DNA from: Planctomycetales bacterium
GTDB taxonomy: Bacteria; Planctomycetota; Planctomycetia; Planctomycetales; Planctomycetaceae
Direction of reading: 5' to 3'
Length of the DNA: 64,000 nucleotides
NCBI GenBank assembly: GCA_028285345.1
Contig: JANQPT010000047.1
Location: 62,001 to 126,000 of the forward strand
This document shows positions 55,609-64,000 of the stretch, piece after piece. Numbering within the stretch: position 1 is the stretch's first letter; each line of letters opens with the position of its first letter. A program made the position numbers and the translations under genes. The notes under the pieces were generated by a model. It was given only the letters and a program-made list of their open reading frames with translations, was not told the origin of the DNA and searched no databases.

Positions 55609-56631
55609 ATGTCCACGCTGAGAATGCCTACTTCTTCGCGGAGAGGCTTCACTCTGATCGAACTGCTTGTCGTTATTGCCATCATCGCGATTCTGATATC
55701 GCTATTGCTACCGGCCGTCCAGCAGGCCCGGGAGGCGGCGCGGCGAACCCACTGCCGCAATAACCTCAAGCAAATCGGACTGGCGCTGCACAATTACCTG
55801 GATCCATTCGGCTCATTTCCACCCTCAATGTCGGTTGGACTCGGCCCGGGCGGTCAATGGTCAATCCATGCGCGGATTCTGCCCTATCTCGACGGGGAAA
55901 ACATCTACGAAACGGCCGATTTGGAGCAGTCCTACACGGCCGGCGAACCACCGGCGAATATCCGCGTCGGAACGTACATCTGCCCCAGCGACGTCAACGA
56001 TCGACCGCGCGACGGCGGTGAGTATTGGCCGACGTCCTACGGCTACAACGCGGGAACCTACACCGTGTATACGCATAGCTCGCAAACAGCGATGGTCGGA
56101 CCGGACACATTCATTTTGGGCGGCTCGCTGGCTGACGGCGCATTCGGCCCCAACAGCAGCACCAAACCCCGCGACTATCTCGACGGGTTGACAACCACAC
56201 TCTGCTTCGCCGAAGTGAAAGCGTTTACGCCTTACATTCGCGACGGACAAGACGGCCCGGTCGATGCACCGGAGGACCTCACTGTGCTGACCGCGGGCGA
56301 CTTCAAAACGGAAACCGGCCACACGGAATGGGTCGACGGACGCGTGCACCAAACCGGGTTCACAACCGTCTTTCCACCGAATGCCACGACGCCGATCACC
56401 GACGGGACCAACTCCGCGGCCGATGGAGACTTTACTTCGTGCCGGGAAGCCAAAACTCCGTGCGTCGGCCTGCCAGTCCGCGCCGCCGTCACCAGCCGCA
56501 GTTGGCATACTGGGATGGTGTTTGCGCTGTTGATGGACGGTTCGGTCCGCTCGATCGGGGATAACATCGGGCTGGACATTTGGCGCGAAATCTCCACCCG
56601 CAACGGCGGCGAAGTATCGTACGGCTTTTAG
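55609..56631 (+). CDS. DUF1559 prepilin-like protein
   Basis: A 340-residue protein with start at 55609, preceded by GGGAGAG. It has a type IV prepilin N-terminus: RRGFTLIELLVVIAII, with cleavage after Gly and the conserved Glu5, then a hydrophobic helix and LPAVQQAREAARRTHCRNNL. The C-terminal part contains the DUF1559 hallmark SWHTGMVFALLMDGSVRSI. DUF1559 proteins are abundant and nearly confined to planctomycetes, and probably form pseudopilin-like surface structures. The operator upstream suggests regulation. Confidence 0.95.
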   Translation: MSTLRMPTSSRRGFTLIELLVVIAIIAILISLLLPAVQQAREAARRTHCRNNLKQIGLALHNYLDPFGSFPPSMSVGLGPGGQWSIHARILPYLDGENIYETADLEQSYTAGEPPANIRVGTYICPSDVNDRPRDGGEYWPTSYGYNAGTYTVYTHSSQTAMVGPDTFILGGSLADGAFGPNSSTKPRDYLDGLTTTLCFAEVKAFTPYIRDGQDGPVDAPEDLTVLTAGDFKTETGHTEWVDGRVHQTGFTTVFPPNATTPITDGTNSAADGDFTSCREAKTPCVGLPVRAAVTSRSWHTGMVFALLMDGSVRSIGDNIGLDIWREISTRNGGEVSYGF

Positions 56632-56674
56632 CGTGTAGCGGGCCGGCACAAGTTGAGCCGACACGTCGGATTGC

Positions 56675-58087
56675 TCACACGTCGTAGTACATCGCGAACT
56701 CGAATGGATGCGGCCGAGCGCGGAGCGCTTCGACTTCGTTCTCCGTCTTGTACCAAATCCAGGTGTCGATCACGTCTTCCGTAAAGACGTCGCCGCGGAG
56801 CAGGAATTCGTGGTCCTCGCGCAGCGCCTGCAGCGCCGCTTCCAGCGAACGGGGCGTCTTGGGGACATGACTGAGCTCGTCCGCCCCCAAGTCGTAAATG
56901 TCCTTGTCCAACGGCGGGCCCGGCTCGATTTTGTTTTGAATGCCGTCCAAAGCCGCCATCAACATCGCGGATACCGCCAAATAGCCGTTGGATGAGGAGT
57001 CGGGGCAGCGAAACTCGAACCGCTTCTTGCCGGGGCTGGGACTGTAGACCGGAATCCGAATCGCCGCTGAACGGTTTTGGCTGCTGTAGGCCAGATTCAC
57101 GGGCGCTTCGAAACCGGGGACCAGCCGTTTGTAACTGTTCGTCGTCGGGCAACAAAACGCCAGTAGTGCGGGAGCATGTTTGAGCACGCCGCCCATGGCG
57201 TACATCGCGACGCGGCTCATGCCCGCGTAGCCGCTGCCCGCAAACAGCGGTTCGTCATCCTTCCAGAGTGATAGGTGGATGTGCATGCCCGAGCCGTTGT
57301 CGTTCCAAATCGGCTTGGGCATAAACGTGGCGGTCTTGCCGTGCCGGGCGGCGACGTTCTTTACGACATATTTGTAAAGCAGCAAGTGGTCGGCCATGCT
57401 GACCAGCGGCTGATATTTCATGTCGATTTCGCACTGCCCGCCCGAGGCGACTTCGTGGTGCTGCGATTCGACCTCGACGCCGCAGTCCATCAAAGTGAGC
57501 ATCATCTCAGTGCGAATGTCCTGCAGCGTATCAGCGGGCGGGACGGGGAAATACCCCTCCTTGTAGCGGATGCTGTAGCCTGGATTCCCCTTTCCGTTGG
57601 GATTACCGCGGTTCCATTGGCCTTCGCCGCTGTCGATATGATAATAGCCTTCATGTTCGTTTTGCTCGAAACGAACGTCGTCGAACAGGAAGAACTCCGC
57701 TTCGATGCCGAAAAAGGCAACGTCCGCCAACCCGGTCGACCGCATATAATTCTCCGCTTTGCGGGCGACGTTGCGGGGATCTTTGGCGTATTCCTCTCCG
57801 GTGACCGGATCGTGGATGTTACAATAAATGGCCAGCGTGTTTTGCATGAACGGATCGACCATTGCCGATTCGGGAACGGGCATCAGCAGCATGTCGGCTT
57901 CATTGATCGCCTTCCAGCCGCGAATTGAGGAACCGTCGAACCCGAAACCGTCTTCGAAACTCTCTTCGGTCAGGGCCTGCACCGGCACAGTGAAGTGTTT
58001 CTGCATGCCGGGGAAATCCATGAATCGCAGATCGACCGCCTTGATTTCCCGTTCGCGGCACAGAGCAAGAACTTCGCGTGGAGTCAT
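56675..58087 (-). CDS. glnA: Glutamine synthetase type I
   Basis: A 470-residue GSI enzyme that makes glutamine from glutamate, ammonia and ATP. Motifs include DGSSIRGWKAINEADMLLMP, FFGIEAEFFLFDD, GQCEIDMKYQPLVSMADHL (Mg-binding), TATFMPKPIWNDNGSGMHIH (ATP site), KRLVPGFEAPVNLAYSSQNR, and EFRCPDSSSNGYLAVSAMLM. A Tyr in DKDIYDL aligns with the adenylylation site of the beta subgroup, so regulation by adenylylation is likely. Length is normal for that subgroup. Confidence 0.97.
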   Translation of the reverse strand: MTPREVLALCREREIKAVDLRFMDFPGMQKHFTVPVQALTEESFEDGFGFDGSSIRGWKAINEADMLLMPVPESAMVDPFMQNTLAIYCNIHDPVTGEEYAKDPRNVARKAENYMRSTGLADVAFFGIEAEFFLFDDVRFEQNEHEGYYHIDSGEGQWNRGNPNGKGNPGYSIRYKEGYFPVPPADTLQDIRTEMMLTLMDCGVEVESQHHEVASGGQCEIDMKYQPLVSMADHLLLYKYVVKNVAARHGKTATFMPKPIWNDNGSGMHIHLSLWKDDEPLFAGSGYAGMSRVAMYAMGGVLKHAPALLAFCCPTTNSYKRLVPGFEAPVNLAYSSQNRSAAIRIPVYSPSPGKKRFEFRCPDSSSNGYLAVSAMLMAALDGIQNKIEPGPPLDKDIYDLGADELSHVPKTPRSLEAALQALREDHEFLLRGDVFTEDVIDTWIWYKTENEVEALRARPHPFEFAMYYDV

Positions 58088-58224
58088 GGTTCAATTCTCG
58101 ACGTCGGCATCACCAATGGATTCCCCCAATCGGATCACGGCTTGGGGGGCAATTCATAATCATACCCTCAGAACAGAGCGAAACATGCGCCCGTGAGCAC
58201 AAAATTTGCAGTCCAGAGCCCAAA

Positions 58225-58608
58225 ATGCCCAGTTTTCAGGCAAGATTCGTAGTACTAATCCATGACTGGCCTCAGTTGCACTGGGATTTAATGCTAGAAA
58301 ACCAGGCAACACTGCGCACTTTTCGGCTATCCCAGCCGCCCGACACGCCCGGACCAATCCAGACAACCCCGCTCCAGGACCACCGGATCGATTACCTGGA
58401 ATACGAAGGCCCCGTCAGCGGCAACCGCGGTACGGTCGAGCGGTGGGACCGTGGAGAGTACGAGTTGCTGGAGGAGGAAGCGGGGCGACTGTCGATTCGC
58501 TTCAGCGGGGAGCGGCTGAATGGGACGGCGATTCTGTCGCAACTCGACGAGGAATGGGAGTTTTTGCTAGAGGCTTTGCCAACCGACAGTTTGAGACAAT
58601 CGAAATGA
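58225..58608 (+). CDS. LigD-type 3'-phosphoesterase-domain protein
   Basis: A 127-residue protein consisting of one domain like the N-terminal phosphoesterase of bacterial DNA ligase D: VVLIHDWPQLHWDLMLE (His and Asp residues as in the family's HxxxLHxDxRLE), then EGPVSGNRGTVERWDRGEYE and LSIRFSGERLNGTAIL. Stand-alone forms are widespread; LigD versions trim 3' ends of broken DNA. The gene's stop overlaps the start of the next (ATGA), showing translational coupling. No ribosome site of its own is clear. Confidence 0.8.
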   Translation: MPSFQARFVVLIHDWPQLHWDLMLENQATLRTFRLSQPPDTPGPIQTTPLQDHRIDYLEYEGPVSGNRGTVERWDRGEYELLEEEAGRLSIRFSGERLNGTAILSQLDEEWEFLLEALPTDSLRQSK

Positions 58609-59285
58609 GTTCCCGCACGATCGCCATCGGCGACGTCCACGGTTGTGCCGACGCGCTCTCCGCCTTGGTCAAATTAACCGCTCCACGCGCGCAGGATACC
58701 GTCATCTTGCTGGGTGACTTGATTGATCGCGGTCCCGGTAGCCGGAGCGTGATCGACCAATCAATTGCGTTGTCTCGACAATGCCGGTTGGCCATTCTTA
58801 AAGGCAACCATGAAGAAATGGCGTTGGAGGCAATCGCCGATCCGTCGAAAATCGAACGTTGGATTGGCAACGGGGGTGGGGAAACACTCAGCTCGTACGG
58901 CTGGCGTTCAGGCAATTCTCGCCGTGCTATTACTGATTGGATTCCAGCTGCACACATTGAATTAATTCTCGGGACTCGGGACTACTTCGAGACGGATTCA
59001 ACGATTTTCGTCCACGCCGGGTATGTGCCGGAACTTCCGATGTCAGAACAACCCGAACTCGCGCTCCGCTGGCGAGTCTGCTCCCGAGAGACGACCCAGC
59101 CGCATTGTTCCGGAAAGAGGGTGATCGTTGGGCATACGCCTCAGCGATCAGGAGAAGTCCTGGATCTCGGATTCGTGAAGTGTATCGATACAAACTGCGT
59201 TCGCGGCGGATGGCTCACGGCACTCGAAGTCGAATCGGGAGACCTATGGCAAGTCGACCGTCACGGGAAAGTACGGGGCGCATAG
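58605..59285 (+). CDS. PPP-family metallophosphatase
   Basis: A 226-residue Ser/Thr-type phosphatase of the PPP superfamily: GDVHG (9-13), GDLIDRG (37-43), GNHEE (67-71), and later FVHAGYVP and VIVGHTPQ, which hold the dinuclear metal site. Overlaps the preceding LigD-phosphoesterase-like gene by four bases. Relatives act on Ser/Thr phosphates, Ap4A or small nucleotides; the substrate is not determined. Confidence 0.9.
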   Translation: MSSRTIAIGDVHGCADALSALVKLTAPRAQDTVILLGDLIDRGPGSRSVIDQSIALSRQCRLAILKGNHEEMALEAIADPSKIERWIGNGGGETLSSYGWRSGNSRRAITDWIPAAHIELILGTRDYFETDSTIFVHAGYVPELPMSEQPELALRWRVCSRETTQPHCSGKRVIVGHTPQRSGEVLDLGFVKCIDTNCVRGGWLTALEVESGDLWQVDRHGKVRGA

Positions 59286-59331
59286 CCCGGTTTAATCATC
59301 ATCCGCCGGGCGCTCGCCAATGGTTGACACT

Positions 59332-59405
59332 AGGCGTGAGGATTAAGGCTGTGGAGATTGCCGCAGAAAGTCCCCTACAGCCTCCAGTCTCAATCCTCAA
59401 GCCTT
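59332..59405. repeat. Imperfect inverted repeat between convergent genes
   Basis: Left arm AGGCGTGAGGATTAAGGC (59332) pairs imperfectly with the right arm CTCAATCCTCAAGCCT (59389-59404). No T-run follows, so termination is uncertain. It lies between the stops of the phosphatase and M56-WD40 genes. Confidence 0.5.
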
Positions 59406-59456
59406 ACGTCAGCGCGTGCCGGCGAATTGACACACTGTTATTCCTCACGATGCGGC

Positions 59457-62400
59457 TCAGTATTGCTCCAAAGCCGCTCGTCCGAATTTGCGGACGTCGT
59501 TGTGGTCGTGTGACTCGGCAAGTTTCTCAAGAAGCAGTTTTGCGGCGGGCGATTCGATTTGGACGAGCGCGGAGAGTGCCCGTCTCACGGTCAGCAACCG
59601 CTCTTTGGTGGCGTCCTTGTCGACCAGGACCTTCCTCAAGCGTTTGCGGCGCTGGGATTCGTCGACATCCAACTCGGGATCGACGTGCTGCAGGTCGACG
59701 ACGTCCTTGATTGCCTGTAACCGTTGCCCAAGGAAGTCGACCGATTGCTGCGGTGTCTCGGCGAATGTCCAGATGACATCGTAGGCCGTTTTGCTATCGT
59801 CGGAACCAAGATCATTCCAGAGTGCGGGCAACGACTTCGCCGGCAACTTCTCTTGCGGGCGGAGATCCCAGAGATAGCACGTGCCGTCTTCCGCGCCGCT
59901 GACGAGCGTCGCATTGTTTTTTCCGAATTCGACGGCGTAAATATTCCCCTCTTGCCGGCCGGCGTCCCAGACGATGCTTCCTGTCAACGGATCCCACAGC
60001 CGTACAAATTGTCCCTCCCGGTGATCTGACCCAGTAGCCAGCCATAATCCATCCGGAGAGAAATCAATCGTGCCGTAGCGGAACAATTCTTGGACGCTAA
60101 AACCGTTGAGCAACCTCATGCTGTCCGCATCCCAGATGCTGACGAAGCCCCCCAAGTGAGCGGTCGCAATGAGTCCTCCTTGAGGAGCGTATCGTACTGT
60201 GTACATACGGGTGTCGTGGCCCAGTAACCCGAGGCGTTTGTCGGGGTCAGCCTCTGGTTTCACTTCAAATTCTCGTTGCAGCACGCCTGTTCCCGCCTCC
60301 CAAAAGCGAAGTTTCTTATCCCAGCCGGCGGTGCACAGCGTTTTCCCATCGGGACTAAACGAAAGCCCGTCCACTTCGCGATGCTCTAGCTCTGCGACCT
60401 GCTCGCCAGCGGAGAGATCCCAAACATACGCCTTTGATTGTCGAAACACCGCGGCGGCGAGATAGTGTCCGTCAGGAGTGAAGCAAACTTCGTTCACGTG
60501 CGAATGCGGATCACGCCCTTTGGCCCACTTCCAGCGCTCTGCGACTTTTCCGTCGCTCAGATCGAAAATTGTGACATTGATGTTTTCTCCCGATGTTCCA
60601 GCGGCTGCCAAGAGGTTGCTGTTGGGCGAGAACTTCAATTGCGAAAACCTGGTTCCGCGAAGCGATAGTGTATCGAGTTCGTTTCCGTGTTGAGCGTCGA
60701 CGAGACGGATCGTGCCTTGGTCGTCTTGATAGGCCAGATTTTTACTATCGGGTGACGCAGCGACGACGGCCGTGGCACGGACTCCGCTGGGAGGGGGCAG
60801 TTGTTTTTGGGACGCGACGTCCCAACGGCGGATTGTGCCGTCCCAGCCGGACGAATAGAGAGTTTTGCTATCGGCAGTGAAAGCCACCGCCCACGGTTTC
60901 CATTGATGCCCTTTGAGTATCCCCTGAACGTCGCCCGTGTCTGTCTGGAGAAGATAAATCCAATAATCTGAACCGATCGGCGCGCAGGCGGCTATTGTTT
61001 TGCCGTCGGGGCTGCAGGCGACGCCGCACATGTAGCTTTCGGCTTTGTTTTTGAGTTCGATCGCGTGCTCCCACAATCTCTCGCCGGTTGAGACGGAGTA
61101 CATTCGAATTGCGCTGTCTCGCTCAGTGACGACAATTCGCCCGCCGTCGGGCGTAAACTCCATGCGGACGAGATTGTGGGTGAGCGGAATCCGCCGAATA
61201 TCGCTGCCGTCGGTCACGCTGCATAAGCGGATTTCCTTGGGAGACTGACTGAGAACCACCGCGATCGCCTGGCCGTCCGGTGCGTAGCGGGCATAACTGA
61301 AATCGCCGCCGAACCAAAGGCGGTCACGGTTCATGTCCGCTGCCCTGACCTCCTGCTTGGGAACGTTGGCGATTCTGAACTTTACAGCGCCGCTCTGGTC
61401 GCAGACGGCCAGCCCTTTGCTGTTTCCGACGGCGAGCGAGTCGCCGTCCGGGGCCACGTCGACCGAACCGCTCGATCCGATCCGTCCGAACAGTTGCGGA
61501 AATGACGGCTGAATCGCAATTGTTTCATGAGTACCGGCGAGTGTGTCCCAAACGAGGAATCTGTTGTTTCTCGCGGGTGTATAGAAATTGCGGCTATCGG
61601 GAGCGAATGCAATCGCTCTCCATCCGTAGGATGCCGCCGGCGGATCAAGGCCGAGTTCTCGAGTATTCGCCCGCCAGCGTTCTTTGCCCGTTTTTGCATC
61701 CCAAGCAATGAGCAGACTACCCTGCCCTGTGGCGACGACCGTCTGTTCATCGGGCGAGAGCGCCAGTTCAAGAACGTTCGACGGATACTCGAAGCGCTGC
61801 GTCCCCATCCGCATCAACGCCCCTTTCGGCAGAGGATCGCCCAGAGCGTCGACGGTCGGACGTTTGGCCCGGAGCGTCTGCTCCGGCTTTGACTCGCCAG
61901 TCGCAGACTGCTCGCCCTCGTAGGCGATGGCCGCCCGCGGGACGGGATGCAGCGCCGTGACCGCCAGCAGGAGCGGGATTGCCGCGGCGATTGACGCAAA
62001 TGAGCACAACGCCGAAAGCGGCCGGTGCGAGCGAGCGCTGTCGAGGAGCGATCGTACGCGAACTTCCAGTTCGCTTGAGCGGGCCATGGCCACCACTTCG
62101 AGCATTTGGGGCGCGCGATAGCTATCGGCGATGTCGACAAGTTGTGAGGCGTAGTTGAATGCCTGTTCGCCGCCGTGCAGCACGAGATCGTCACACGCCC
62201 GCTCGCACTCCAGCCGCAGCCGCGACAGACCCCACCATGTGAGCGGGTTGAACCAATACAGTGCGCAGGCGATCCGCGCCACGATCTGCAGCGGCAGGTC
62301 AAATCGCCGGATGTGCGCCAATTCGTGCAGCAACACGATTCGTCGTCGCTGCACGTTCCACTGTTTGTGGCCAGTGGGCAACAAAATCAGCGGACGGGCA

Positions 62401-63089
62401 ATCCCCCACGTCATGGGGACCACATCGCGGTCGGATTCGTACAGGCGAACCGTCCTTCTGATTCCAAGCTGTTGCGACAACTCTGCGAGCAACGGATCGT
62501 CGGCGACACGCCGTGCTCCGGTGAGCAATCGGCGGCTGCGGAGGACGCCTGCAGCGAGAGGAAATACTGCAAACAGGCAACCGATGCTCCAGACGACCAC
62601 GCCCCACGGAATCCGGCTGAGGGCAGTCGGTCGCGCGGGATCGGTCGGAGCATCATTTTCCGATGCGGTGTGGCTGGCGGTTGCCGTGACCGTGGCGGCT
62701 GGTGCGCCTTGGTTGGCAGTCTCTGCAGGAAGCAATGGCTCGCGCAGTCTGTGCTGCGACATCGAGGGCCGAACGTGATTCGCGCTTTCAATGAGCGTGT
62801 CGGGGACATCAGCCGGCACCGGCGATTCTGATTCTAGTTCAGCATTCAATGGCGCGGCGTCCGCAGGCAGGAGCGGAACGCCTTGCACGGGAATTGTCGT
62901 CCACAGAATCGGAATGACCACTGCACCGCAAAACGCAAGACCCCAGACGCGATGCCGCACAGCCGCCGAGCCACGTCGCAGCCAGATCGAAATCAACGCG
63001 GCAGCAATGAATACGAAACTGACCCGGACTGCGACCTGCAGCGCGAAGCCGAGAGCGGCCGTATTGTCGAATGTGAAGGGGGACGGCAT
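59457..63089 (-). CDS. M56 (BlaR1-like) metallopeptidase with WD40 sensor
   Basis: A 1210-residue membrane protein, start at 63089, one base after the blaI stop; AGGAG lies within the end of blaI. Residues 1-375 are a BlaR1-type peptidase with four hydrophobic segments (about 17-37, 47-65, 162-182, 355-378), zinc motif LLHELAHIRRFD (255-259) and ECERACDD (294-301). In place of the beta-lactam-binding domain, residues about 400-1060 carry some 12-14 WD40 blades (LALSPDEQTVVATGQG, FAPDSRNFYTP, YAPDGQAIAVVL, FTADSKTLYSSGWDGT, FSPDGKTLCTAGWDKK). A helical C-terminal domain (LWNDLGSDDSKTAYDVIW) ends it. It likely senses an external ligand and relieves BlaI repression by proteolysis. Confidence 0.9.
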   Translation of the reverse strand: MPSPFTFDNTAALGFALQVAVRVSFVFIAAALISIWLRRGSAAVRHRVWGLAFCGAVVIPILWTTIPVQGVPLLPADAAPLNAELESESPVPADVPDTLIESANHVRPSMSQHRLREPLLPAETANQGAPAATVTATASHTASENDAPTDPARPTALSRIPWGVVVWSIGCLFAVFPLAAGVLRSRRLLTGARRVADDPLLAELSQQLGIRRTVRLYESDRDVVPMTWGIARPLILLPTGHKQWNVQRRRIVLLHELAHIRRFDLPLQIVARIACALYWFNPLTWWGLSRLRLECERACDDLVLHGGEQAFNYASQLVDIADSYRAPQMLEVVAMARSSELEVRVRSLLDSARSHRPLSALCSFASIAAAIPLLLAVTALHPVPRAAIAYEGEQSATGESKPEQTLRAKRPTVDALGDPLPKGALMRMGTQRFEYPSNVLELALSPDEQTVVATGQGSLLIAWDAKTGKERWRANTRELGLDPPAASYGWRAIAFAPDSRNFYTPARNNRFLVWDTLAGTHETIAIQPSFPQLFGRIGSSGSVDVAPDGDSLAVGNSKGLAVCDQSGAVKFRIANVPKQEVRAADMNRDRLWFGGDFSYARYAPDGQAIAVVLSQSPKEIRLCSVTDGSDIRRIPLTHNLVRMEFTPDGGRIVVTERDSAIRMYSVSTGERLWEHAIELKNKAESYMCGVACSPDGKTIAACAPIGSDYWIYLLQTDTGDVQGILKGHQWKPWAVAFTADSKTLYSSGWDGTIRRWDVASQKQLPPPSGVRATAVVAASPDSKNLAYQDDQGTIRLVDAQHGNELDTLSLRGTRFSQLKFSPNSNLLAAAGTSGENINVTIFDLSDGKVAERWKWAKGRDPHSHVNEVCFTPDGHYLAAAVFRQSKAYVWDLSAGEQVAELEHREVDGLSFSPDGKTLCTAGWDKKLRFWEAGTGVLQREFEVKPEADPDKRLGLLGHDTRMYTVRYAPQGGLIATAHLGGFVSIWDADSMRLLNGFSVQELFRYGTIDFSPDGLWLATGSDHREGQFVRLWDPLTGSIVWDAGRQEGNIYAVEFGKNNATLVSGAEDGTCYLWDLRPQEKLPAKSLPALWNDLGSDDSKTAYDVIWTFAETPQQSVDFLGQRLQAIKDVVDLQHVDPELDVDESQRRKRLRKVLVDKDATKERLLTVRRALSALVQIESPAAKLLLEKLAESHDHNDVRKFGRAALEQY

Positions 63090-63090
63090 G

Positions 63091-63486
63091 CTACTTCTCC
63101 TGTTGGCGAGCGTTTTCAATAAGGTCGCGTAGCCGCTTGATGTCGGCGTCGGTCAAATTGTCGGCGGATACGTCCAAGATCGTGTTGACGGCAGCCGTCG
63201 TTGAGCCGGCGAAGAATGTGCTGAGAAGATGTTTCGCCGCTCTGCGCCCGGCCGACTGCCGCGATTGGGTCGGCTTGTAGATGTATTTGGTTCCCTCGCG
63301 GCGATGGCCCAGAAAGCCCTTCTGTTCGAGCACGCCGAGCATTTTGCGGATCGCCGAGTAGCTGGGGGGGTTATCGATCCCATTGAGGACATCGCCGACC
63401 GACGCCTCGCCGCAGCGGTAAATGACGTCCATTATCTGGCGCTCGCGATGTCCGAGCGGCTGTTCGGCGGCATTCTTCTTTTTCAT
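63091..63486 (-). CDS. blaI: BlaI/MecI-type transcriptional repressor
   Basis: A 131-residue winged-helix repressor: GHRERQIMDVIYRCGEASVG, GIDNPPSYSAIRKMLGVLEQ (recognition helix), KGFLGHRREGTKYIYKP, and the C-terminal dimerisation part with STFFAGSTTAAVNTI. BlaI-type proteins bind palindromes as dimers and are inactivated when cleaved through the partner M56 peptidase. The M56-WD40 gene starts one base after its stop, so they are co-transcribed. Two palindromic sites lie in its promoter. No penicillinase gene is in the window, so the controlled genes are unknown. Confidence 0.92.
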   Translation of the reverse strand: MKKKNAAEQPLGHRERQIMDVIYRCGEASVGDVLNGIDNPPSYSAIRKMLGVLEQKGFLGHRREGTKYIYKPTQSRQSAGRRAAKHLLSTFFAGSTTAAVNTILDVSADNLTDADIKRLRDLIENARQQEK

Positions 63487-63515
63487 AGTTGGTCCATCAA
63501 ACTGCGGGGACTGAG

Positions 63516-63566
63516 TGCTACCTAAGTAGCAGATGCTATTTTGGTAGCACCTTGCAGGTTTGTCAA
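63516..63566 (-). promoter_or_regulatory. blaI promoter with two operator palindromes
   Basis: On the minus strand TTGACA (63561-63566), spacer 17, CAAAAT (63538-63543) form a good promoter. Two 16-bp palindromes overlap it: TGCTACCTAAGTAGCA (63516-63531) and TGCTATTTTGGTAGCA (63534-63549), centred 18 bases apart. Both resemble BlaI/CopY operators (TACTACA...TGTAGTA type). They cover the -10 and the expected start of transcription, so the operon is likely self-repressed. Confidence 0.75.
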
Positions 63567-63635
63567 GTTCGATCGCCGAGAATCCCCGATTGAGGATGCA
63601 TTTCTCGAGGCGCGCGCGATCGTGAAAACTCTCTC

Positions 63636-63792
63636 GGGTGGCCGCGATTGCGCAGCAATCGGGGTGCCGCAGGCACAGGAGGCCGCAATTTCACCGTTCG
63701 CCGCGTTTGGAGACCGCAGTTTTATTGACCGTTGAAATTGCGGCCTCTTGCAGGCAAAGCCTGCCCCGATTGCTGCGCAATCGCGGCCACCC
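63636..63792. repeat. Long inverted repeat (REPIN-like)
   Basis: Arms at 63636-63694 and 63732-63792: the outer 29 bases are perfectly complementary (GGGTGGCCGCGATTGCGCAG...), the middle is imperfect, and the inner GAGGCCGCAATTTCA pairs again. The 37-base interior has no gene. Its outer motif also appears at 22978 and 23068. Confidence 0.85.
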
Positions 63793-64000
63793 CTGAGCAT
63801 GTTTCACTTGAAACGAGATGGCTGCCGAATGGCTGCGGCTGATGTTTCTATTCTAAGAGACCGTTCAGGATGCCTCTGTGTTTTTCGCCACGGCCGATCA
63901 TCCCTAACCAATCCATCGCAGGTCTCCAGGAACCGCTCACTGCAAGTATTTCATGCCAAGTGCAAACCTGGGAATGCCCCCGATTGATTGGCGCCGATCG
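63793..64000. other. Right-edge non-coding region
   Basis: About 210 bases; no gene, promoter or terminator recognised. Short frames have shadow-like composition. Confidence 0.4.

Noticed and set aside
63748-63987. 79-codon frame at the right edge
   Set aside because: It begins inside the inverted repeat and has no protein-like pattern.

Overview
The window looks like chromosomal DNA of a planctomycete, most probably order Planctomycetales, with a GC content judged by eye in the high fifties. Indicators are a DUF1559 prepilin-like protein (55609-56631), a GDSL/PVC-type dehydrogenase-like propeller with HEAT repeats (7520-10138), an M56 metallopeptidase fused to WD40 repeats next to a BlaI-type repressor (59457-63486), many secreted beta-propeller proteins and lipoproteins, and palindromic repeats between genes. 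No rRNA, tRNA, CRISPR array, prophage or transposase gene was recognised. The genus cannot be fixed from the sequence. || Layout. 1-611: start of a lectin-like lipoprotein running off the left edge. 939-4997: ATP-grasp protein, SDR oxidoreductase and rhamnulokinase. 5323-7424: two secreted proteins of unknown role, each followed by a terminator. 7520-15470: five minus-strand genes (PVC propeller protein, coiled-coil nuclease-like protein, secreted esterase, SMP-30-like propeller, RNase Y). 16325-22730: tilS, glgB, a DUF1570-like metallopeptidase and an ExeA-like ATPase. 22731-25650: repeat-rich stretch with a sugar-phosphate isomerase-like protein, a DUF2314 lipoprotein, an S24/S26-like mini-protein and a DUF1573-like protein. 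26108-29634: SpoIIE-type phosphatase, MaoC hydratase and acyl-CoA synthetase-like ligase. 29863-34310: ceramidase-like protein, then tsaE, thiL and an HtrA-type protease on the minus strand. 34744-41116: TPR protein, esterase, small membrane proteins, a WD40 protein and DAHP synthase. 41433-48877: membrane glycerophosphodiesterase, glyA, a BRCT-MerR-TPR fusion, a zinc-ribbon protein and a PQQ-like propeller. 48945-52250: sugar ABC importer permease and binding protein without an ATPase, plus an unknown protein. 52847-59285: coiled-coil membrane protein, lipoprotein, DUF1559 protein, glnA, and a LigD-type phosphoesterase-domain protein translationally coupled to a PPP phosphatase. 59457-63486: the blaI/M56-WD40 pair with a promoter and two operators. 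|| How the genes work together. Housekeeping functions (rny, tilS, tsaE, thiL, glyA, glnA, DAHP synthase, glgB) are scattered singly or in short operons among lineage-type accessory genes. Convincing functional units are blaI with the M56-WD40 sensor, AMP-ligase with MaoC, the ABC binding protein with its permease, the two-gene membrane unit at 37189-38324, and the ATGA-coupled pair at 58225-59285. The points most worth following are the M56-WD40 signalling protein with its operators, the repeat-bearing nuclease-like protein, the BRCT-MerR-TPR fusion, the Fur-box-like site before the DUF1559 gene, the hairpin in the DAHP synthase leader, and paired palindromes with REPIN-like architecture at three loci.
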